From Nocardiopsis ganjiahuensis DSM 45031 (GTDB lineage: Bacteria > Actinomycetota > Actinomycetes > Streptosporangiales > Streptosporangiaceae): a stretch of 64,000 nucleotides of DNA. The stretch lies in contig NZ_ANBA01000012.1 of assembly GCF_000341085.1 (NCBI RefSeq), forward strand, positions 62,001 to 126,000. The letters are read 5' to 3'. The position numbers and the translations under genes were made by a program. Every line of letters begins with the position of its first letter. Position 1 is the first letter of the stretch. The notes beneath the pieces were generated by a model. That model was not told the origin of the DNA and ran no database searches. It saw nothing but the letters and a program-made list of their open reading frames with translations. Positions 10,822-19,504 of this stretch are shown in pieces.

Positions 10822-12038
10822 GCCGCACCCCCGAGCGGCAGACGCGCGCTCACCCGGAACCCGCCGCCGGGCACCGGTCCGGCTTCCAGTGTTCCCCCCA
10901 CCATTCGCACCCTCTCCCGCATCCCGAGCAGTCCCGACCCCTCACCGTGTTCCCCGGGGGCGGCGCCACCGGCGGTCCCGGCCGTCCCGTCATCGGTGAC
11001 CGTCACCGTGAGCACCCCCTCCGTGCGTTCGAGCACCACCTCGGCGCTCCGTGCCCGTGCGTGGCGAAGCGTGTTGGTGAGCGCTTCCTGGACCACACGG
11101 TAGGCGGTCGCGTCGGCCATTCCCGGCAACCCCGGGCCGCCCTCCCCCGTCACCTCGACGGCCAGCCCCGCCGCCCGGACCGAGGCGACCAGTTCCCCCA
11201 GGTGGGCGAGCCCGGCGACCCGGTCGAGCCCGGTCCCGGGTTCGTCGGCCGGACCGCGCAGCGCCCGCACGGTGGAGCGCAGGTCCCGCAGACCCTCCCT
11301 GGCCGCCTGGTTGACGTGGTCCAGCTCCGCGCGGGCGGTCGGCAGGTCCACCGTGCTCTCCGGGTCCTCCTCCAGGGCCTCGACCGCCACCGAGGTGTGC
11401 AGGGAGACCACCGAGAGGTGGTGCCCGACCGCGTCGTGCAGGTCCCGGGCGATCCGGGCGCGTTCGCGGGCCAGGCGCTCGGCGGACGCCGCCTCCCTCG
11501 CCTGGGCGTCCAGTACCGCGATCCGCTCCCGCTGGCGTGCGCTCTCCCTGCGCTGCCGTGCCCCGTCGCCGAAGGCGATCGCCGCTCCCATGATCGCCAC
11601 GGTGGACACCAGCTCGTATCCCAGGAGGAAGGCCAGGTCCTGACCCTCCAGAGCTCTGACCGCGGTGGAGACCCCTATCAGCACCGCGGCGGTCCCCACG
11701 GCCCAGTAGGTCCGCCCGAACGCGCTCGCCGAGTACAGGGCCGCGGCTGACGGGACCGCCAACCCGATGACGGGAAGGTCGACGAAGTAGTAGGTGAAGA
11801 GAAGCACCGTGGTGGCCAGGAGCACCGTCAGCGGCCAGCGGCGCCGGACGAGCATGAGCAGGCCGAGAGCGGCCGCGAAGCCGTAGGCCGCGATCGGGGG
11901 GAGGAGGTCGCCCCCGCCGATGCCGGCCCCGATCGCGATCGCCACCACGGCGAAGACGGCGAACCCCAGGAGGGCGTCGACGATGACGGCCTGTCGCTCG
12001 TGGTGGGGGTGGCGGACGTGGTCGGAGTGGTCGGGCAC
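10818..12038 (-). CDS. Two-component sensor histidine kinase (HisKA_3 type)
   Basis: A 406-aa kinase with about five to six membrane helices in residues 17-155 and almost no extracellular domain. A HisKA_3 dimerisation domain follows (RDLHDAVGHHLS, phosphoacceptor His201), then a GHKL ATPase domain (EALTNTLRHARA as N box, DDGTAG and GLLGMRERV as G boxes). It forms an operon with the NarL-type regulator, overlapping by 4 bp. The membrane-only sensor suggests it detects membrane state, as in LiaS or DesK-like kinases; the signal is not known. Confidence 0.9.
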   Translation of the reverse strand: MPDHSDHVRHPHHERQAVIVDALLGFAVFAVVAIAIGAGIGGGDLLPPIAAYGFAAALGLLMLVRRRWPLTVLLATTVLLFTYYFVDLPVIGLAVPSAAALYSASAFGRTYWAVGTAAVLIGVSTAVRALEGQDLAFLLGYELVSTVAIMGAAIAFGDGARQRRESARQRERIAVLDAQAREAASAERLARERARIARDLHDAVGHHLSVVSLHTSVAVEALEEDPESTVDLPTARAELDHVNQAAREGLRDLRSTVRALRGPADEPGTGLDRVAGLAHLGELVASVRAAGLAVEVTGEGGPGLPGMADATAYRVVQEALTNTLRHARARSAEVVLERTEGVLTVTVTDDGTAGTAGGAAPGEHGEGSGLLGMRERVRMVGGTLEAGPVPGGGFRVSARLPLGGAA

Positions 12039-12198
12039 AGGACGATTCTACGGAGCGCTCCCCCGCCGGTCCCGCTCTCCCGAACGCGTCCGACTACGCG
12101 TTTCGGCGTACGGAGCGGAGACCGCCGGCGGACGCCCGGGCAGCCGTCACCTCCGTAGCGTCGGAAGCGTCGATACCGCTTCCACGAGGAGACCCGCC

Positions 12199-12633
12199 AT
12201 GAACCACCAGCCGCGCACCCCGGACACCGCCCCTCTGCGGGACATCCCGTGGTCCCTGGTCCTCGCCCTGGGCACGCTCGCCCTGGTGCGCCCCCTGATG
12301 AGCGCCACCGGGATCTCCGAGGCGATCGGCTCGCCCTGGGCCCAGCTGGGGGCGACCCTGCTCATCACCGCGGCCTGGATCGCGGCCGTGGTCGTGGCCC
12401 GGGTCCCCCGGCCGTTCCTCACCCTCGTCTTCACCGGAGTGACCTACGGGGTGCTCGCGATCGTGGTGAGCGCGGTGCTGTCCCCGTTCCTCCTCGGAGA
12501 GCTCCAGGGGCCGATCACCAACCCCTTCGCCATCGTGTCCGTACTCGTGACCAACGCCCTGTGGGGAACGGTCTCCGGAGGCATCGCACTCGCGGTCCGG
12601 GCCGCCCTGGGGCGCGGGCCCGTACGGGGCTGA
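12199..12633 (+). CDS. Small four-helix membrane protein
   Basis: A 144-aa hydrophobic protein with about four transmembrane segments, a short hydrophilic N-terminus and a basic C-terminus. ATG 12199 has GAGGAGA at 12185-12191 at good spacing; longer starts would run into the divergent kinase promoter. It is transcribed away from the histidine kinase gene, with 160 bp between, and its position suggests it is the target of that two-component system. No family is recognised with confidence. Confidence 0.72.
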   Translation: MNHQPRTPDTAPLRDIPWSLVLALGTLALVRPLMSATGISEAIGSPWAQLGATLLITAAWIAAVVVARVPRPFLTLVFTGVTYGVLAIVVSAVLSPFLLGELQGPITNPFAIVSVLVTNALWGTVSGGIALAVRAALGRGPVRG

Positions 12634-12766
12634 GATCCATACCCCACCCCCGTACGCTGGGCGGATGTCAGGGTGGGAATGGCGTGCGCCTACCATCGGT
12701 TGTGCTAACCATCTTCCCCTGTCACACCATCGTGGCCGGGCAGCGACTGTGTGAAGGGCCTAGAGC

Positions 12767-13699
12767 GTGAGTGACGTCCGCAATGTCATCATCATCGGTT
12801 CCGGACCGGCGGGTTACACCGCTGCCGTGTACGCCGCGCGCGCGGAACTGCGCCCGCTGGTGTTCGAGGGGTCCATCACGGCCGGCGGTGCGCTCATGAA
12901 CACCACCGACGTGGAGAACTTCCCCGGCTTTCCCGACGGGATCATGGGTCCGGACCTCATGGACAACCTGCGCAAGCAGGCAGAGCGCTTCGGCGCCGAG
13001 CTGGTTCCCGAGGACGTCACCGACGTGGACCTGACCAAGCCGGTCAAGGAGGTCACCGTGGGCAGTGAGACCTTCTTCGCGCACACCGTCATCCTGGCCA
13101 CCGGGTCCGGCTACCGCGAGCTGGGCATCCCCGGCGAGAAGGAACTGTCCGGCCGGGGCACCTCCTGGTGCGCCACCTGCGACGGCTTCTTCTTCCGGGA
13201 CCAGGACATCGCCGTGGCCGGCGGCGGCGACACCGCGATGGAGGAGGCCCTCTTCCTCACCCGCTTCGCCAAGTCGGTGACGGTCATCCACCGCCGCGAC
13301 GAGCTGCGCGCCAGCAAGATCATGGCCGAGCGCGCCCTCGCCAACGACAAGATCAGCTTCCTCTGGGACACCGAGATCACCGAGGTCATCGGTGAGGACC
13401 GGGTCAGCGGGCTCAAGCTGATCAACAACAAGACCAACGAGACCAGCACGCTGGACGTGACCGGCCTGTTCGTCGCGATCGGCCACGACCCGCGTGTGGA
13501 GCTCTTCCAGAAGCAGATCGAGCTCGACGAGGAGGGTTACGTGAAGGTGGACGCCCCGTCCACGCGGACCAACCTCGAGGGTGTCTTCGCAGCGGGCGAC
13601 GTGGTCGACCACCAGTACCGCCAGGCGATCACCGCCGCGGGCACCGGTTGCTCCGCCGCACTGGACGCCGAGCGCCACCTCGCCGAGATGGGCAACTAG
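12767..13699 (+). CDS. trxB: Thioredoxin reductase
   Basis: A 310-aa FAD- and NADPH-dependent enzyme that reduces thioredoxin. Visible motifs are the FAD-binding GSGPAG (11-16), the redox-active CATC (Cys135 and Cys138), the NADPH-binding [10 protein letters not shown] and a C-terminal [10 protein letters not shown]. Length matches the low-molecular-weight bacterial class. GTG 12767 is the start. trxA follows 70 bp later, forming the usual trxB-trxA pair next to sigM and upstream of parB. Confidence 0.96.
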   Translation: MSDVRNVIIIGSGPAGYTAAVYAARAELRPLVFEGSITAGGALMNTTDVENFPGFPDGIMGPDLMDNLRKQAERFGAELVPEDVTDVDLTKPVKEVTVGSETFFAHTVILATGSGYRELGIPGEKELSGRGTSWCATCDGFFFRDQDIAVAGGGDTAMEEALFLTRFAKSVTVIHRRDELRASKIMAERALANDKISFLWDTEITEVIGEDRVSGLKLINNKTNETSTLDVTGLFVAIGHDPRVELFQKQIELDEEGYVKVDAPSTRTNLEGVFAAGDVVDHQYRQAITAAGTGCSAALDAERHLAEMGN

Positions 13700-13769
13700 G
13701 TCTCTCCCAGACCTCCCAGGCCTTCCTGAGCCTTACGTCCGGTTTCGTCGAACCAAGGAGAACCAAGCA

Positions 13770-14093
13770 GTGTCGACTGTCAAGAACGCCACCGACGCCT
13801 CCTTCAAGGAGATCGTCCTCGAGAACAGCAAGCCCGTCCTGGTGGACTTCTGGGCCGACTGGTGCGGCCCCTGCAAGCAGATGGCCCCGGTCCTGGACAA
13901 GCTGGCCGAGGAGCACGGCGACAAGATCGATGTCGTCAAGATCAACACCGACCAGAACCCCGACACCCCCCGCACCTACAACGTCATGTCGCTGCCGACC
14001 ATGAACGTGTACAAGGACGGCGAGGTCGTCAAGCAGATCATCGGCGCCAAGCCGAAGCGGCTCCTGGAGAAGGAGCTCGCCGAGTTCCTGTAG
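13770..14093 (+). CDS. trxA: Thioredoxin
   Basis: A 107-aa cytosolic thiol-disulfide reductase with active site WCGPC (Cys32, Cys35), the cis-Pro loop SLPTMNVYKDG and standard thioredoxin length. Start GTG 13770 is preceded by AAGGAG (13755-13760). Upstream frames are open but have no domain content. It receives electrons from the adjacent TrxB. A strong terminator follows at 14122-14154. Confidence 0.96.
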   Translation: MSTVKNATDASFKEIVLENSKPVLVDFWADWCGPCKQMAPVLDKLAEEHGDKIDVVKINTDQNPDTPRTYNVMSLPTMNVYKDGEVVKQIIGAKPKRLLEKELAEFL

Positions 14094-14121
14094 GTCGGGA
14101 ACGCGCGACTCCGAGCAGAAC

Positions 14122-14154
14122 GAGAGGCCCCCAGGTCGACCCTGGGGGCCTCTC
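14122..14154 (+). terminator. Terminator of trxB-trxA
   Basis: A perfect 14-bp stem (14122-14135 with 14141-14154) has the loop TCGAC. It is 28 bases after the trxA stop, between two convergent transcription units (trxA and parB), so it may act in both directions. Confidence 0.85.
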
Positions 14155-14227
14155 ACCGTTCCGGCCACCGCGGACACGGGTCGCGGGGTTCGCGCCACCC
14201 CACGGCAACCGTGTCGCCCCAGGGGTG

Positions 14228-14243
14228 TGTTTCACGTGAAACA
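14228..14243. promoter_or_regulatory. parS: parS site 1 inside a 46-bp perfect palindrome
   Basis: Perfect TGTTTCACGTGAAACA, the ParB-binding centromere. The inverted symmetry continues outward to 14213-14258 (46 bp in total), far beyond the 16-bp core. Confidence 0.97.
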
Positions 14244-14317
14244 CACCCCTGGGGCGACCACCCCTCCCCTCCCCCACCGGAGACGGCCCCAGCCGTCCCC
14301 GGACACGACGATGGCGG

Positions 14318-14333
14318 TGTTTCACGTGAAACA
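14318..14333. promoter_or_regulatory. parS: parS site 2 inside a 38-bp palindrome
   Basis: Perfect TGTTTCACGTGAAACA. Symmetry extends to 14307-14344, just after the parB stop (14360), so the same hairpin may end parB transcription. Confidence 0.97.
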
Positions 14334-14359
14334 CCGCCATCGTCCTCGAGGGTGGAAGG

Positions 14360-15322
14360 TCAGTTGTCGCGGTCCATCTGGCTGATGATCCGCTCCAGGT
14401 CCTCCATCGTCGCGAACTCCACGACGATCTTGCCCTTCTTTCGACCGATGTCCACCTTCACGGTGGTGTCGAGCCGGTCGCCCAGACGCGTCGCCCACTC
14501 CTCGACCTGAGGGGGGTTGCTGATCCGTCCCGCGGAGGAGCGGCGGGGCTTCTCCTCCTCGGGGATCTCCCGAAGGGCGACGATCTCCTCCAGGGAGCGG
14601 ACCGACAGGCCCTCGTTGTTGACCCGCTGGGCCAGACGCTCCTGGACCTCGGGGTCGTCAATCGACAACAGCGCCCGTGCGTGTCCGGCACTGAGCACCC
14701 CGGCCGCCACCCGCGACTGCACCTTCCCCGGAAGGTTGAGCAGACGAAGCGTGTTGGCGATGTGCGAGCGCGACTTGCCGACCTGCTGGGCCAGCTCCCC
14801 CTGGGTGGTCCCGAAGTCGTCCAGCATCTGCTGGTACGCCGCGGCCTCCTCCAGCGGGTTGAGCTGCTGCCGGTGCAGGTTCTCCAGGAGGGCCTCCCGG
14901 AGCAGCTCGTCGTCCTCCGTCTTGCGGACGATCGCGGGGATGCGTTCGAGCTCCGCGAGCTTGCTCGCCCGGAACCGGCGCTCGCCCATGATCAGCTCGT
15001 AGCTGGGCTTGTCACCGCCCTCGAGCTTGCGCACCACGACGGGCTGGAGCAGACCGACCTCGATGATCGAGTCCCGCAGCTCGTCCAGGGCTTCGTCGTC
15101 GAAGTACGTTCTGGGCTGTCGGGGGTTGGGGGTGATCGAGGAGAGCTCGATCTCCTCCATGTAGGTACCGTCGGGCAGTTCCTTGAGGACCTCGACCTCG
15201 ACCACGGTGGGTTCCGCGGCGGGGGCCTTCGGCTCTTCGACGCTCTCCGACGGCGCGGGGGCCGTCGGCCCCTGCGGGATGAGCGCCCCCAGCCCCTTGC
15301 CCAATCCGCGCCGCTGCTGGCT
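14360..15322 (-). CDS. parB: Chromosome partitioning protein ParB
   Basis: A 320-aa CTP-dependent DNA clamp that loads at parS and spreads to organise the origin region. Visible are the N-terminal ParA-interaction motif (RRGLGKGLGALIP), the CTP-binding ParB/Srx domain with GERRFRAS, a helix-turn-helix (TQGELAQQVGKSRSHIANTLRLL) and a C-terminal dimerisation domain. GTG 15322 is chosen because GGAGGGAG lies 6-7 bases before it; the frame is open to 15352. It lies downstream of parA in the same direction, with parS site 3 between them. Confidence 0.96.
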   Translation of the reverse strand, partial: SQQRRGLGKGLGALIPQGPTAPAPSESVEEPKAPAAEPTVVEVEVLKELPDGTYMEEIELSSITPNPRQPRTYFDDEALDELRDSIIEVGLLQPVVVRKLEGGDKPSYELIMGERRFRASKLAELERIPAIVRKTEDDELLREALLENLHRQQLNPLEEAAAYQQMLDDFGTTQGELAQQVGKSRSHIANTLRLLNLPGKVQSRVAAGVLSAGHARALLSIDDPEVQERLAQRVNNEGLSVRSLEEIVALREIPEEEKPRRSSAGRISNPPQVEEWATRLGDRLDTTVKVDIGRKKGKIVVEFATMEDLERIISQMDRDN

Positions 15323-15387
15323 CACCGGCAACTCCCTCCACACTCCTTGCATGTTTCCGCTCGACCGGCACGGCCGGCCGAGCGGAG

Positions 15388-15403
15388 TGTTTCACGTGAA
15401 ACA
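15388..15403. promoter_or_regulatory. parS: parS site 3, between parA and parB
   Basis: Perfect TGTTTCACGTGAAACA in the 88-bp parA-parB intergenic stretch, without extended flanking symmetry. ParB bound here could repress its own gene. Confidence 0.97.
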
Positions 15404-15410
15404 ACCGCCG

Positions 15411-16442
15411 TCAGGCGGGGTTGAGGCCCTCCGCCCGGAAGGCGATCTCACGGGCCGCCTCCAGGTAGGCCACTGCCCCGGTGGACGAGGGGTCGTAGGT
15501 CATGACGGACTGCGCGTAGCTCGGCGCCTCCGATACACGGACGCTCCGCGGCACCAGTGTCTCCAGGACGAGTTCGCCGAAGTGCGAGCGCACCTCGTCG
15601 GCCACCTGCTGGGCGAGCCGGGTGCGGCCGTCGTACATCGTCAGCAGGATCGTGGTGATCGACAGTCCCGTGTTCAGGTGCGACTTGACCAGCTCCACGT
15701 TGCGCAGCAACTGGCCGAGCCCCTCCAGCGCGTAGTACTCGCACTGGATCGGGATCATGACCTCGTCGCACGCCACCATCGCGTTGACCGTCAGCAGGCC
15801 GAGCGAGGGCGGGCAGTCGATGAGGATGTAGTCGAGGTCCGACGTGTCGTAGGCGGCGAAGGCCCGCTTGAGCCGGGCCTCACGGGCGACCAGGGAGACC
15901 AGTTCGATCTCCGCCCCCGCGAGGTCGATGGTGGCCGGGGCGCACCACAGGTTGGGGATGCCCGGGACCGGCTGGGCCAGTTTCCGGATCTCCTCGTCCT
16001 CGACCAGGCAGTGGTAGATCGATCGGGTCTGGGTGTCGCGTTCCATGCCGAGAGCGGTGGACGCGTTGCCCTGCGGGTCGAGATCGACCACAAGGACGCG
16101 CTGCCCGTGCATGGCCAGGGCGGCGGCGATGTTCACCGTCGTGGTGGTCTTGCCCACCCCGCCCTTCTGGTTGGCAACGCTGATCACCCGGCAGGACTTG
16201 GGTTGAGGCCAGGAGTCCTCGTGCCCGCGAACCGCCATCGCGGCATGGGCCGCTCGGGCGATGGGGGTGTCGGGGGCGCCGTCCTTGGCGGTGTCGCCGG
16301 TCCATGTTTCGGGACCCTGGCTCACCGTGGGGTCCGCTGATGTTTCACGTGAAACATCGAGCAGGTCTCCATAGGCGCCCGCCGGTGTTTCACGTGAAAC
16401 ACCGGCGTTGTCGGCTGGATTCTGGGGCACGAATGAGTTCAC
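15411..16442 (-). CDS. parA: Chromosome partitioning ATPase ParA
   Basis: A 343-aa Walker-type ATPase that positions origins together with ParB. The deviant Walker A motif KGGVGKTTT, the Walker A' LVVDLDPQGNAST and the Walker B LIDCPPSLG are all present. Start GTG 16442 overlaps the rsmG stop by 4 bp (GTGA), which fixes it. The first about 85 residues are a non-conserved extension, and two parS sites lie inside it, each read as Val-Ser-Arg-Glu-Thr. The extension may exist mainly to hold these sites. Confidence 0.95.
   Translation of the reverse strand: MNSFVPQNPADNAGVSRETPAGAYGDLLDVSRETSADPTVSQGPETWTGDTAKDGAPDTPIARAAHAAMAVRGHEDSWPQPKSCRVISVANQKGGVGKTTTTVNIAAALAMHGQRVLVVDLDPQGNASTALGMERDTQTRSIYHCLVEDEEIRKLAQPVPGIPNLWCAPATIDLAGAEIELVSLVAREARLKRAFAAYDTSDLDYILIDCPPSLGLLTVNAMVACDEVMIPIQCEYYALEGLGQLLRNVELVKSHLNTGLSITTILLTMYDGRTRLAQQVADEVRSHFGELVLETLVPRSVRVSEAPSYAQSVMTYDPSSTGAVAYLEAAREIAFRAEGLNPA
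16341..16356. promoter_or_regulatory. parS: parS site 4, inside the parA coding sequence
   Basis: Perfect TGTTTCACGTGAAACA within codons of the ParA N-terminal extension, where it is translated as VSRET. Confidence 0.97.
16386..16401. promoter_or_regulatory. parS: parS site 5, inside the parA coding sequence
   Basis: Perfect TGTTTCACGTGAAACA, 45 bp from site 4 and in the same reading frame (VSRET again). Flanking bases extend the dyad (GCCGG/CCGGC). Confidence 0.97.
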
Positions 16443-17170
16443 CTCTTCCGTCCGCGCTTCTTTTTGCCGTTCCGCGCCTTCTTCTGGGAGCCTCCCGACG
16501 CGGACGGACCACCGTCGGATGTCACCGTGACGCGAACGACCGTGGTAGCGGGATCGACTTTACCCCGCCCCACCCTGATCACATCGCTGACGCCAGGCCG
16601 CAGTTTCGAAACGTCTTTCTCCGCCTCCGCCAGTTCCGCCTCCGCCTGCTCCCCCTTGAGGGCCAACAGGCTGCCTCCCTTGCGCAGCAGAGGCAGGGAC
16701 CAGCCGGCGAGTCGGGCGAGCGGCGCGACCGCGCGAGCGGTGACGAAGTCGGTGTACAGCTCGCCGTGCGCTTCCTCCGCCCGACCCCGTCGAACCTCGA
16801 CGTTGGTCAGGCCGAGGATCTCGACCGCCTCGTCGAGGAAGACCGTCCGCCGCAGCAGGGGCTCCAGCAGGGTCATCTTGATATCCGGGCGCAGCAGGCC
16901 GAGAACCAGGCCGGGCAGTCCCGCACCCGAGCCGATGTCCACCACCTCCGCGCCCTCGGGGATCAGCTCCTCGACGACAGCGCAGTTGATGAGGTGCCGC
17001 TCCCAGAGGCGGGGCACCTCGCGCGGGCCGATCAGCCCGCGGCGCACCCCGTCGTCGGCGAGGAGTTCGGCGTAGCGCGTCGCCACGGGAAGGGTGTCGC
17101 CGAAAACCGCCTCGGCCTGTGAGGGCGGGGCGGGGAGCGTAGCGCCGGGCTCCTCAGTGCCCGAGGTCAT
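16439..17170 (-). CDS. rsmG: 16S rRNA (guanine527-N7)-methyltransferase
   Basis: A 243-aa SAM-dependent methyltransferase (GidB/RsmG) that modifies G527 of 16S rRNA; loss is known to give low-level streptomycin resistance. The SAM-binding motif DIGSGAGLPGLVLG and the conserved RNCAVV-like ERHLINCAVV segment are present. The C-terminus is a Lys/Arg-rich tail that probably contacts rRNA. It is translationally coupled to parA through a 4-bp overlap. Confidence 0.94.
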   Translation of the reverse strand: MTSGTEEPGATLPAPPSQAEAVFGDTLPVATRYAELLADDGVRRGLIGPREVPRLWERHLINCAVVEELIPEGAEVVDIGSGAGLPGLVLGLLRPDIKMTLLEPLLRRTVFLDEAVEILGLTNVEVRRGRAEEAHGELYTDFVTARAVAPLARLAGWSLPLLRKGGSLLALKGEQAEAELAEAEKDVSKLRPGVSDVIRVGRGKVDPATTVVRVTVTSDGGPSASGGSQKKARNGKKKRGRKR

Positions 17171-17435
17171 CGGTCACCACCTGTCGGAACTCGTCCATCG
17201 TCACTTCCATGAACCGTTGGGTCGCCATGTCGACCTGTCCACAAGGGGACAGAGGCCGACCGGCGCGGGAAGCGCGCGGCGGATCGCGGTCGTCCGCGCG
17301 CACGGGGTTTGACCCCTCCCCCACACGGGCCGCGTGGCACGCGGATCCAATCGCGGCGTCACCCCGGGATACCGAGGGCGGGACGACTCGTTGCGGGAAG
17401 GCCCCGGAGACGATCCTATGCGGGGGCCGTGCCCG

Positions 17436-17451
17436 TGTTTCACGTGAAACA
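17436..17451. promoter_or_regulatory. parS: parS site 6
   Basis: Perfect TGTTTCACGTGAAACA in the rsmG-jag gap. Confidence 0.97.
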
Positions 17452-17552
17452 CCCACCGCGGCCGTGGCGAACACCGCGCCGCCGGAGAACACTCGGCCCT
17501 TTCGGTGTCCGGGCCCTCCCCGGCGCCTCCCCCGGACATGACGAAGGGGCGG

Positions 17553-17568
17553 TGTTTCACGTGAAACA
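17553..17568. promoter_or_regulatory. parS: parS site 7 inside a 30-bp palindrome
   Basis: Perfect TGTTTCACGTGAAACA. Symmetry extends to 17546-17575 (GGGGCGG/CCGCCCC) and sits 20 bp after the jag stop, so it may also act as the terminator of the rpmH-to-jag operon. Confidence 0.97.
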
Positions 17569-17594
17569 CCGCCCCCGAGTCTGTTCGTGTCCGG

Positions 17595-18119
17595 TCAGTC
17601 CGCGGGGTGGACCACCACGTAGCGGTTGGGCTCCTCGCCCTCGGACTCGCTCCGCAGACCGGCCGCGGCGACAGCGTCGTGCACGACCTTGCGCTCGAAC
17701 GGGGTCATCGGCTCCAGGGGGTGAATCTCCCCGGTCTCCTTGACCGTGTCCGCGGCCTCGGTACCGATCTGGAAGAGCACCTTGCGGCGGCCGTCGCGGT
17801 AACCGCCGATGTCCAGCATCAGGCGGCTGCGCTCACCGGTCGCACGGTGCACCGCGAGGCGGGTCAGCTCCTGGAGGGCCTCCAGGACCTCGCCGTCGTC
17901 ACCGATCAGCTCGTCCAGGGTCGCACCGACGACGGAGACCATCGCACGGTCGCCCTCGACGTCCATGTCGATGTCACCGTCGAAGTCCGCGATGTCGAGC
18001 AGACCCTCGATGTAGTCCGCGGCGATGTCACCCTCGTTCTCCAGGGCCTCGACATCGATTCCGGCCTCAGGTGCCTCAGCCACCGCTACGCCACCGCCCT
18101 CTTCCTCGCTACTTCCCAC
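17595..18119 (-). CDS. jag: RNA-binding protein Jag/KhpB (KH and R3H domains)
   Basis: A 174-aa RNA-binding protein encoded after yidC, as in most Gram-positive bacteria. A KH-like region covers about residues 45-105 (the usual GDR and GRDG-type loop reads GDDGEVLEALQELTRLAV). The R3H domain follows with R-x3-H (PFERKVVHDAV) and the typical end GEEPNRYVVV. The N-terminus is acidic. This is the short actinobacterial form without a separate Jag_N domain. Start is GTG 18119. It probably binds small or messenger RNAs that affect envelope synthesis. Confidence 0.92.
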   Translation of the reverse strand: MGSSEEEGGGVAVAEAPEAGIDVEALENEGDIAADYIEGLLDIADFDGDIDMDVEGDRAMVSVVGATLDELIGDDGEVLEALQELTRLAVHRATGERSRLMLDIGGYRDGRRKVLFQIGTEAADTVKETGEIHPLEPMTPFERKVVHDAVAAAGLRSESEGEEPNRYVVVHPAD

Positions 18120-18226
18120 GGCGATCCCGTCTCCTCAATCCGTCAGTCCCTGGCCGTCGTACGCCTCAGGGGCATTGTCGCCTGCGTACTCGAAAGTCGT
18201 CGCCGCCGACACGAAACAGGGAGGCC

Positions 18227-19165
18227 CTACTTGGCCCCACCGCTGCGCTTGGAACGCGCCTGCTTCTTCGGCTGCTTGCGTTCGATCTTAGGCTGTTCCT
18301 TCGGTTCAGGTGCGGGTTCGGGCGCCTTCTTCCGACCGAGCATGCCCTTGGCCGAACCCTTGGAGTCGGCGCCCTTGCCGGACTTGTCGGCCTCTCCGGG
18401 GAGGGGCTGGTTCCGGTAGAGGAAGTGCTGCTGCACCATCGTCCAGATGTTGGACGTGACCCAGTAGACGAGCACACCGACCGGCATCGCGAGACCGAAG
18501 AGCCCGAACGCGGGCGCCATGTACATCATGATCTTCTGGGTCTGCATCATCGGGTTGTCAGGCTGCTGCGCGATGCTGCGCTTGATGCTCTGACGCATGG
18601 TGAGGAACGTCGTGACGCCCATGACCACACAGGCGATCGCGATGACGACCTTCGCCATGATGGGGTCGGTCGCGCCGAGCGCCAGAAGCTCCTCGGGGGA
18701 GCTGTTGAACTGGGCGGCGATCGGGGCGTGGAAGATCAGCGCCTCGCGGGCGCTGTCGGCGAGCTCCGGGGTGAAGCCGTACTGGGCGTTACCCTCGGCG
18801 ACACTGCGCAGCACGCTGAACAGGGCGAAGAAGACCGGCATCTGCAGGAGCAGGGGCAGGCAACCCATGATGGGGTTGGTGCCGCTCTCCTGGTAGAGCT
18901 TCATCGACTCCTTCTGGAGCCGCTCCTTGTCGTGCTTGTAGCGCTCCCGAAGCTTGGCGATCTTCGGCTGCACCTCCTGCATCTTCCGCTGCGTGTTCAT
19001 CTGCTTGACGAACAGCGGGACGAGCAGGAGACGCATGACGACGGTGAGCAGCACGATGGACAGGCCCCAGGCCCACCCGCTGTCGGGGTTCAGGCCGATG
19101 ATGGCCAGACCCGAGTGGATCCAGACCAACACGTGGCCGATGATGTTGTAAAGCCAGTCCAGCAC
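18227..19165 (-). CDS. yidC: Membrane protein insertase YidC
   Basis: A 312-aa YidC/Oxa1/Alb3-family insertase that helps place proteins in the membrane, with or without SecYEG. The conserved membrane core has the positively charged arginine of the hydrophilic groove (TVVMRLLLVPLF) and GCLPLLLQMPVFFALF. It lacks the large periplasmic domain of Gram-negative YidC, as expected. The C-terminus is a Lys/Pro-rich tail that may bind ribosomes. Start GTG 19165 has AGGAG upstream. It lies between yidD and jag in one leftward operon. Confidence 0.96.
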   Translation of the reverse strand: MLDWLYNIIGHVLVWIHSGLAIIGLNPDSGWAWGLSIVLLTVVMRLLLVPLFVKQMNTQRKMQEVQPKIAKLRERYKHDKERLQKESMKLYQESGTNPIMGCLPLLLQMPVFFALFSVLRSVAEGNAQYGFTPELADSAREALIFHAPIAAQFNSSPEELLALGATDPIMAKVVIAIACVVMGVTTFLTMRQSIKRSIAQQPDNPMMQTQKIMMYMAPAFGLFGLAMPVGVLVYWVTSNIWTMVQQHFLYRNQPLPGEADKSGKGADSKGSAKGMLGRKKAPEPAPEPKEQPKIERKQPKKQARSKRSGGAK

Positions 19166-19189
19166 CGGCCAACTCCTAGTTCAGAGAAA

Positions 19190-19504
19190 CTACTGGTCCC
19201 CGGAAGCGGTGCCGGTGTGCCCGGTTCCGCCCGCAGACTCCTCGGACTCCTCGTTCCGGCGCCCCTTGGGCGGCGGAACCGGATCAAGACCCCCCGGGTT
19301 GAAGGGGTGACAGCGGGCGATGCGCCTGACGGCCAGCCACAACCCGCGCGGTCCTCCGTGAACGCGGAGCGCCTCGACGGCGTACGCGCTGCACGAAGGG
19401 TAGAAGCGACAGACCGGAGGGAAGAGCGGGCTGATGAAACGCTGGTAACCGCGGATGGGCAGGATCAACAGCCGCGCCAGCGCCGTCGGTCTGTGCTCGG
19501 TCAT
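19190..19504 (-). CDS. yidD: Membrane protein insertion efficiency factor YidD
   Basis: A 104-aa HTH-like membrane-associated protein with the diagnostic cysteine motif ([18 protein letters not shown]) and CHPFNPGG. It assists YidC-dependent insertion. ATG 19504 overlaps the rnpA stop (ATGA), which decides the start over the upstream GTG at 19516. The C-terminal tail is hydrophilic and not conserved. Confidence 0.94.
   Translation of the reverse strand: MTEHRPTALARLLILPIRGYQRFISPLFPPVCRFYPSCSAYAVEALRVHGGPRGLWLAVRRIARCHPFNPGGLDPVPPPKGRRNEESEESAGGTGHTGTASGDQ

Larger units (their letters stand above)
17171..17594. other. rsmG-jag intergenic region carrying two parS sites
   Basis: This 424-bp gap has no convincing gene. 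Short frames here that begin MFHVKH are only the parS palindrome read in another frame. Contents are parS sites 6 and 7 and, at 17225-17250, a GTCGAC/TGTCCACA-rich piece. A promoter for rsmG-parA-parB should lie here but none stands out. Confidence 0.6.

Noticed and set aside
14038..17743. Several short frames starting MFHVKH or containing VSRET/FHVKH
   Set aside because: The shared sequence is the parS palindrome translated in different frames, not a peptide family. Only the two copies within parA are really coding.
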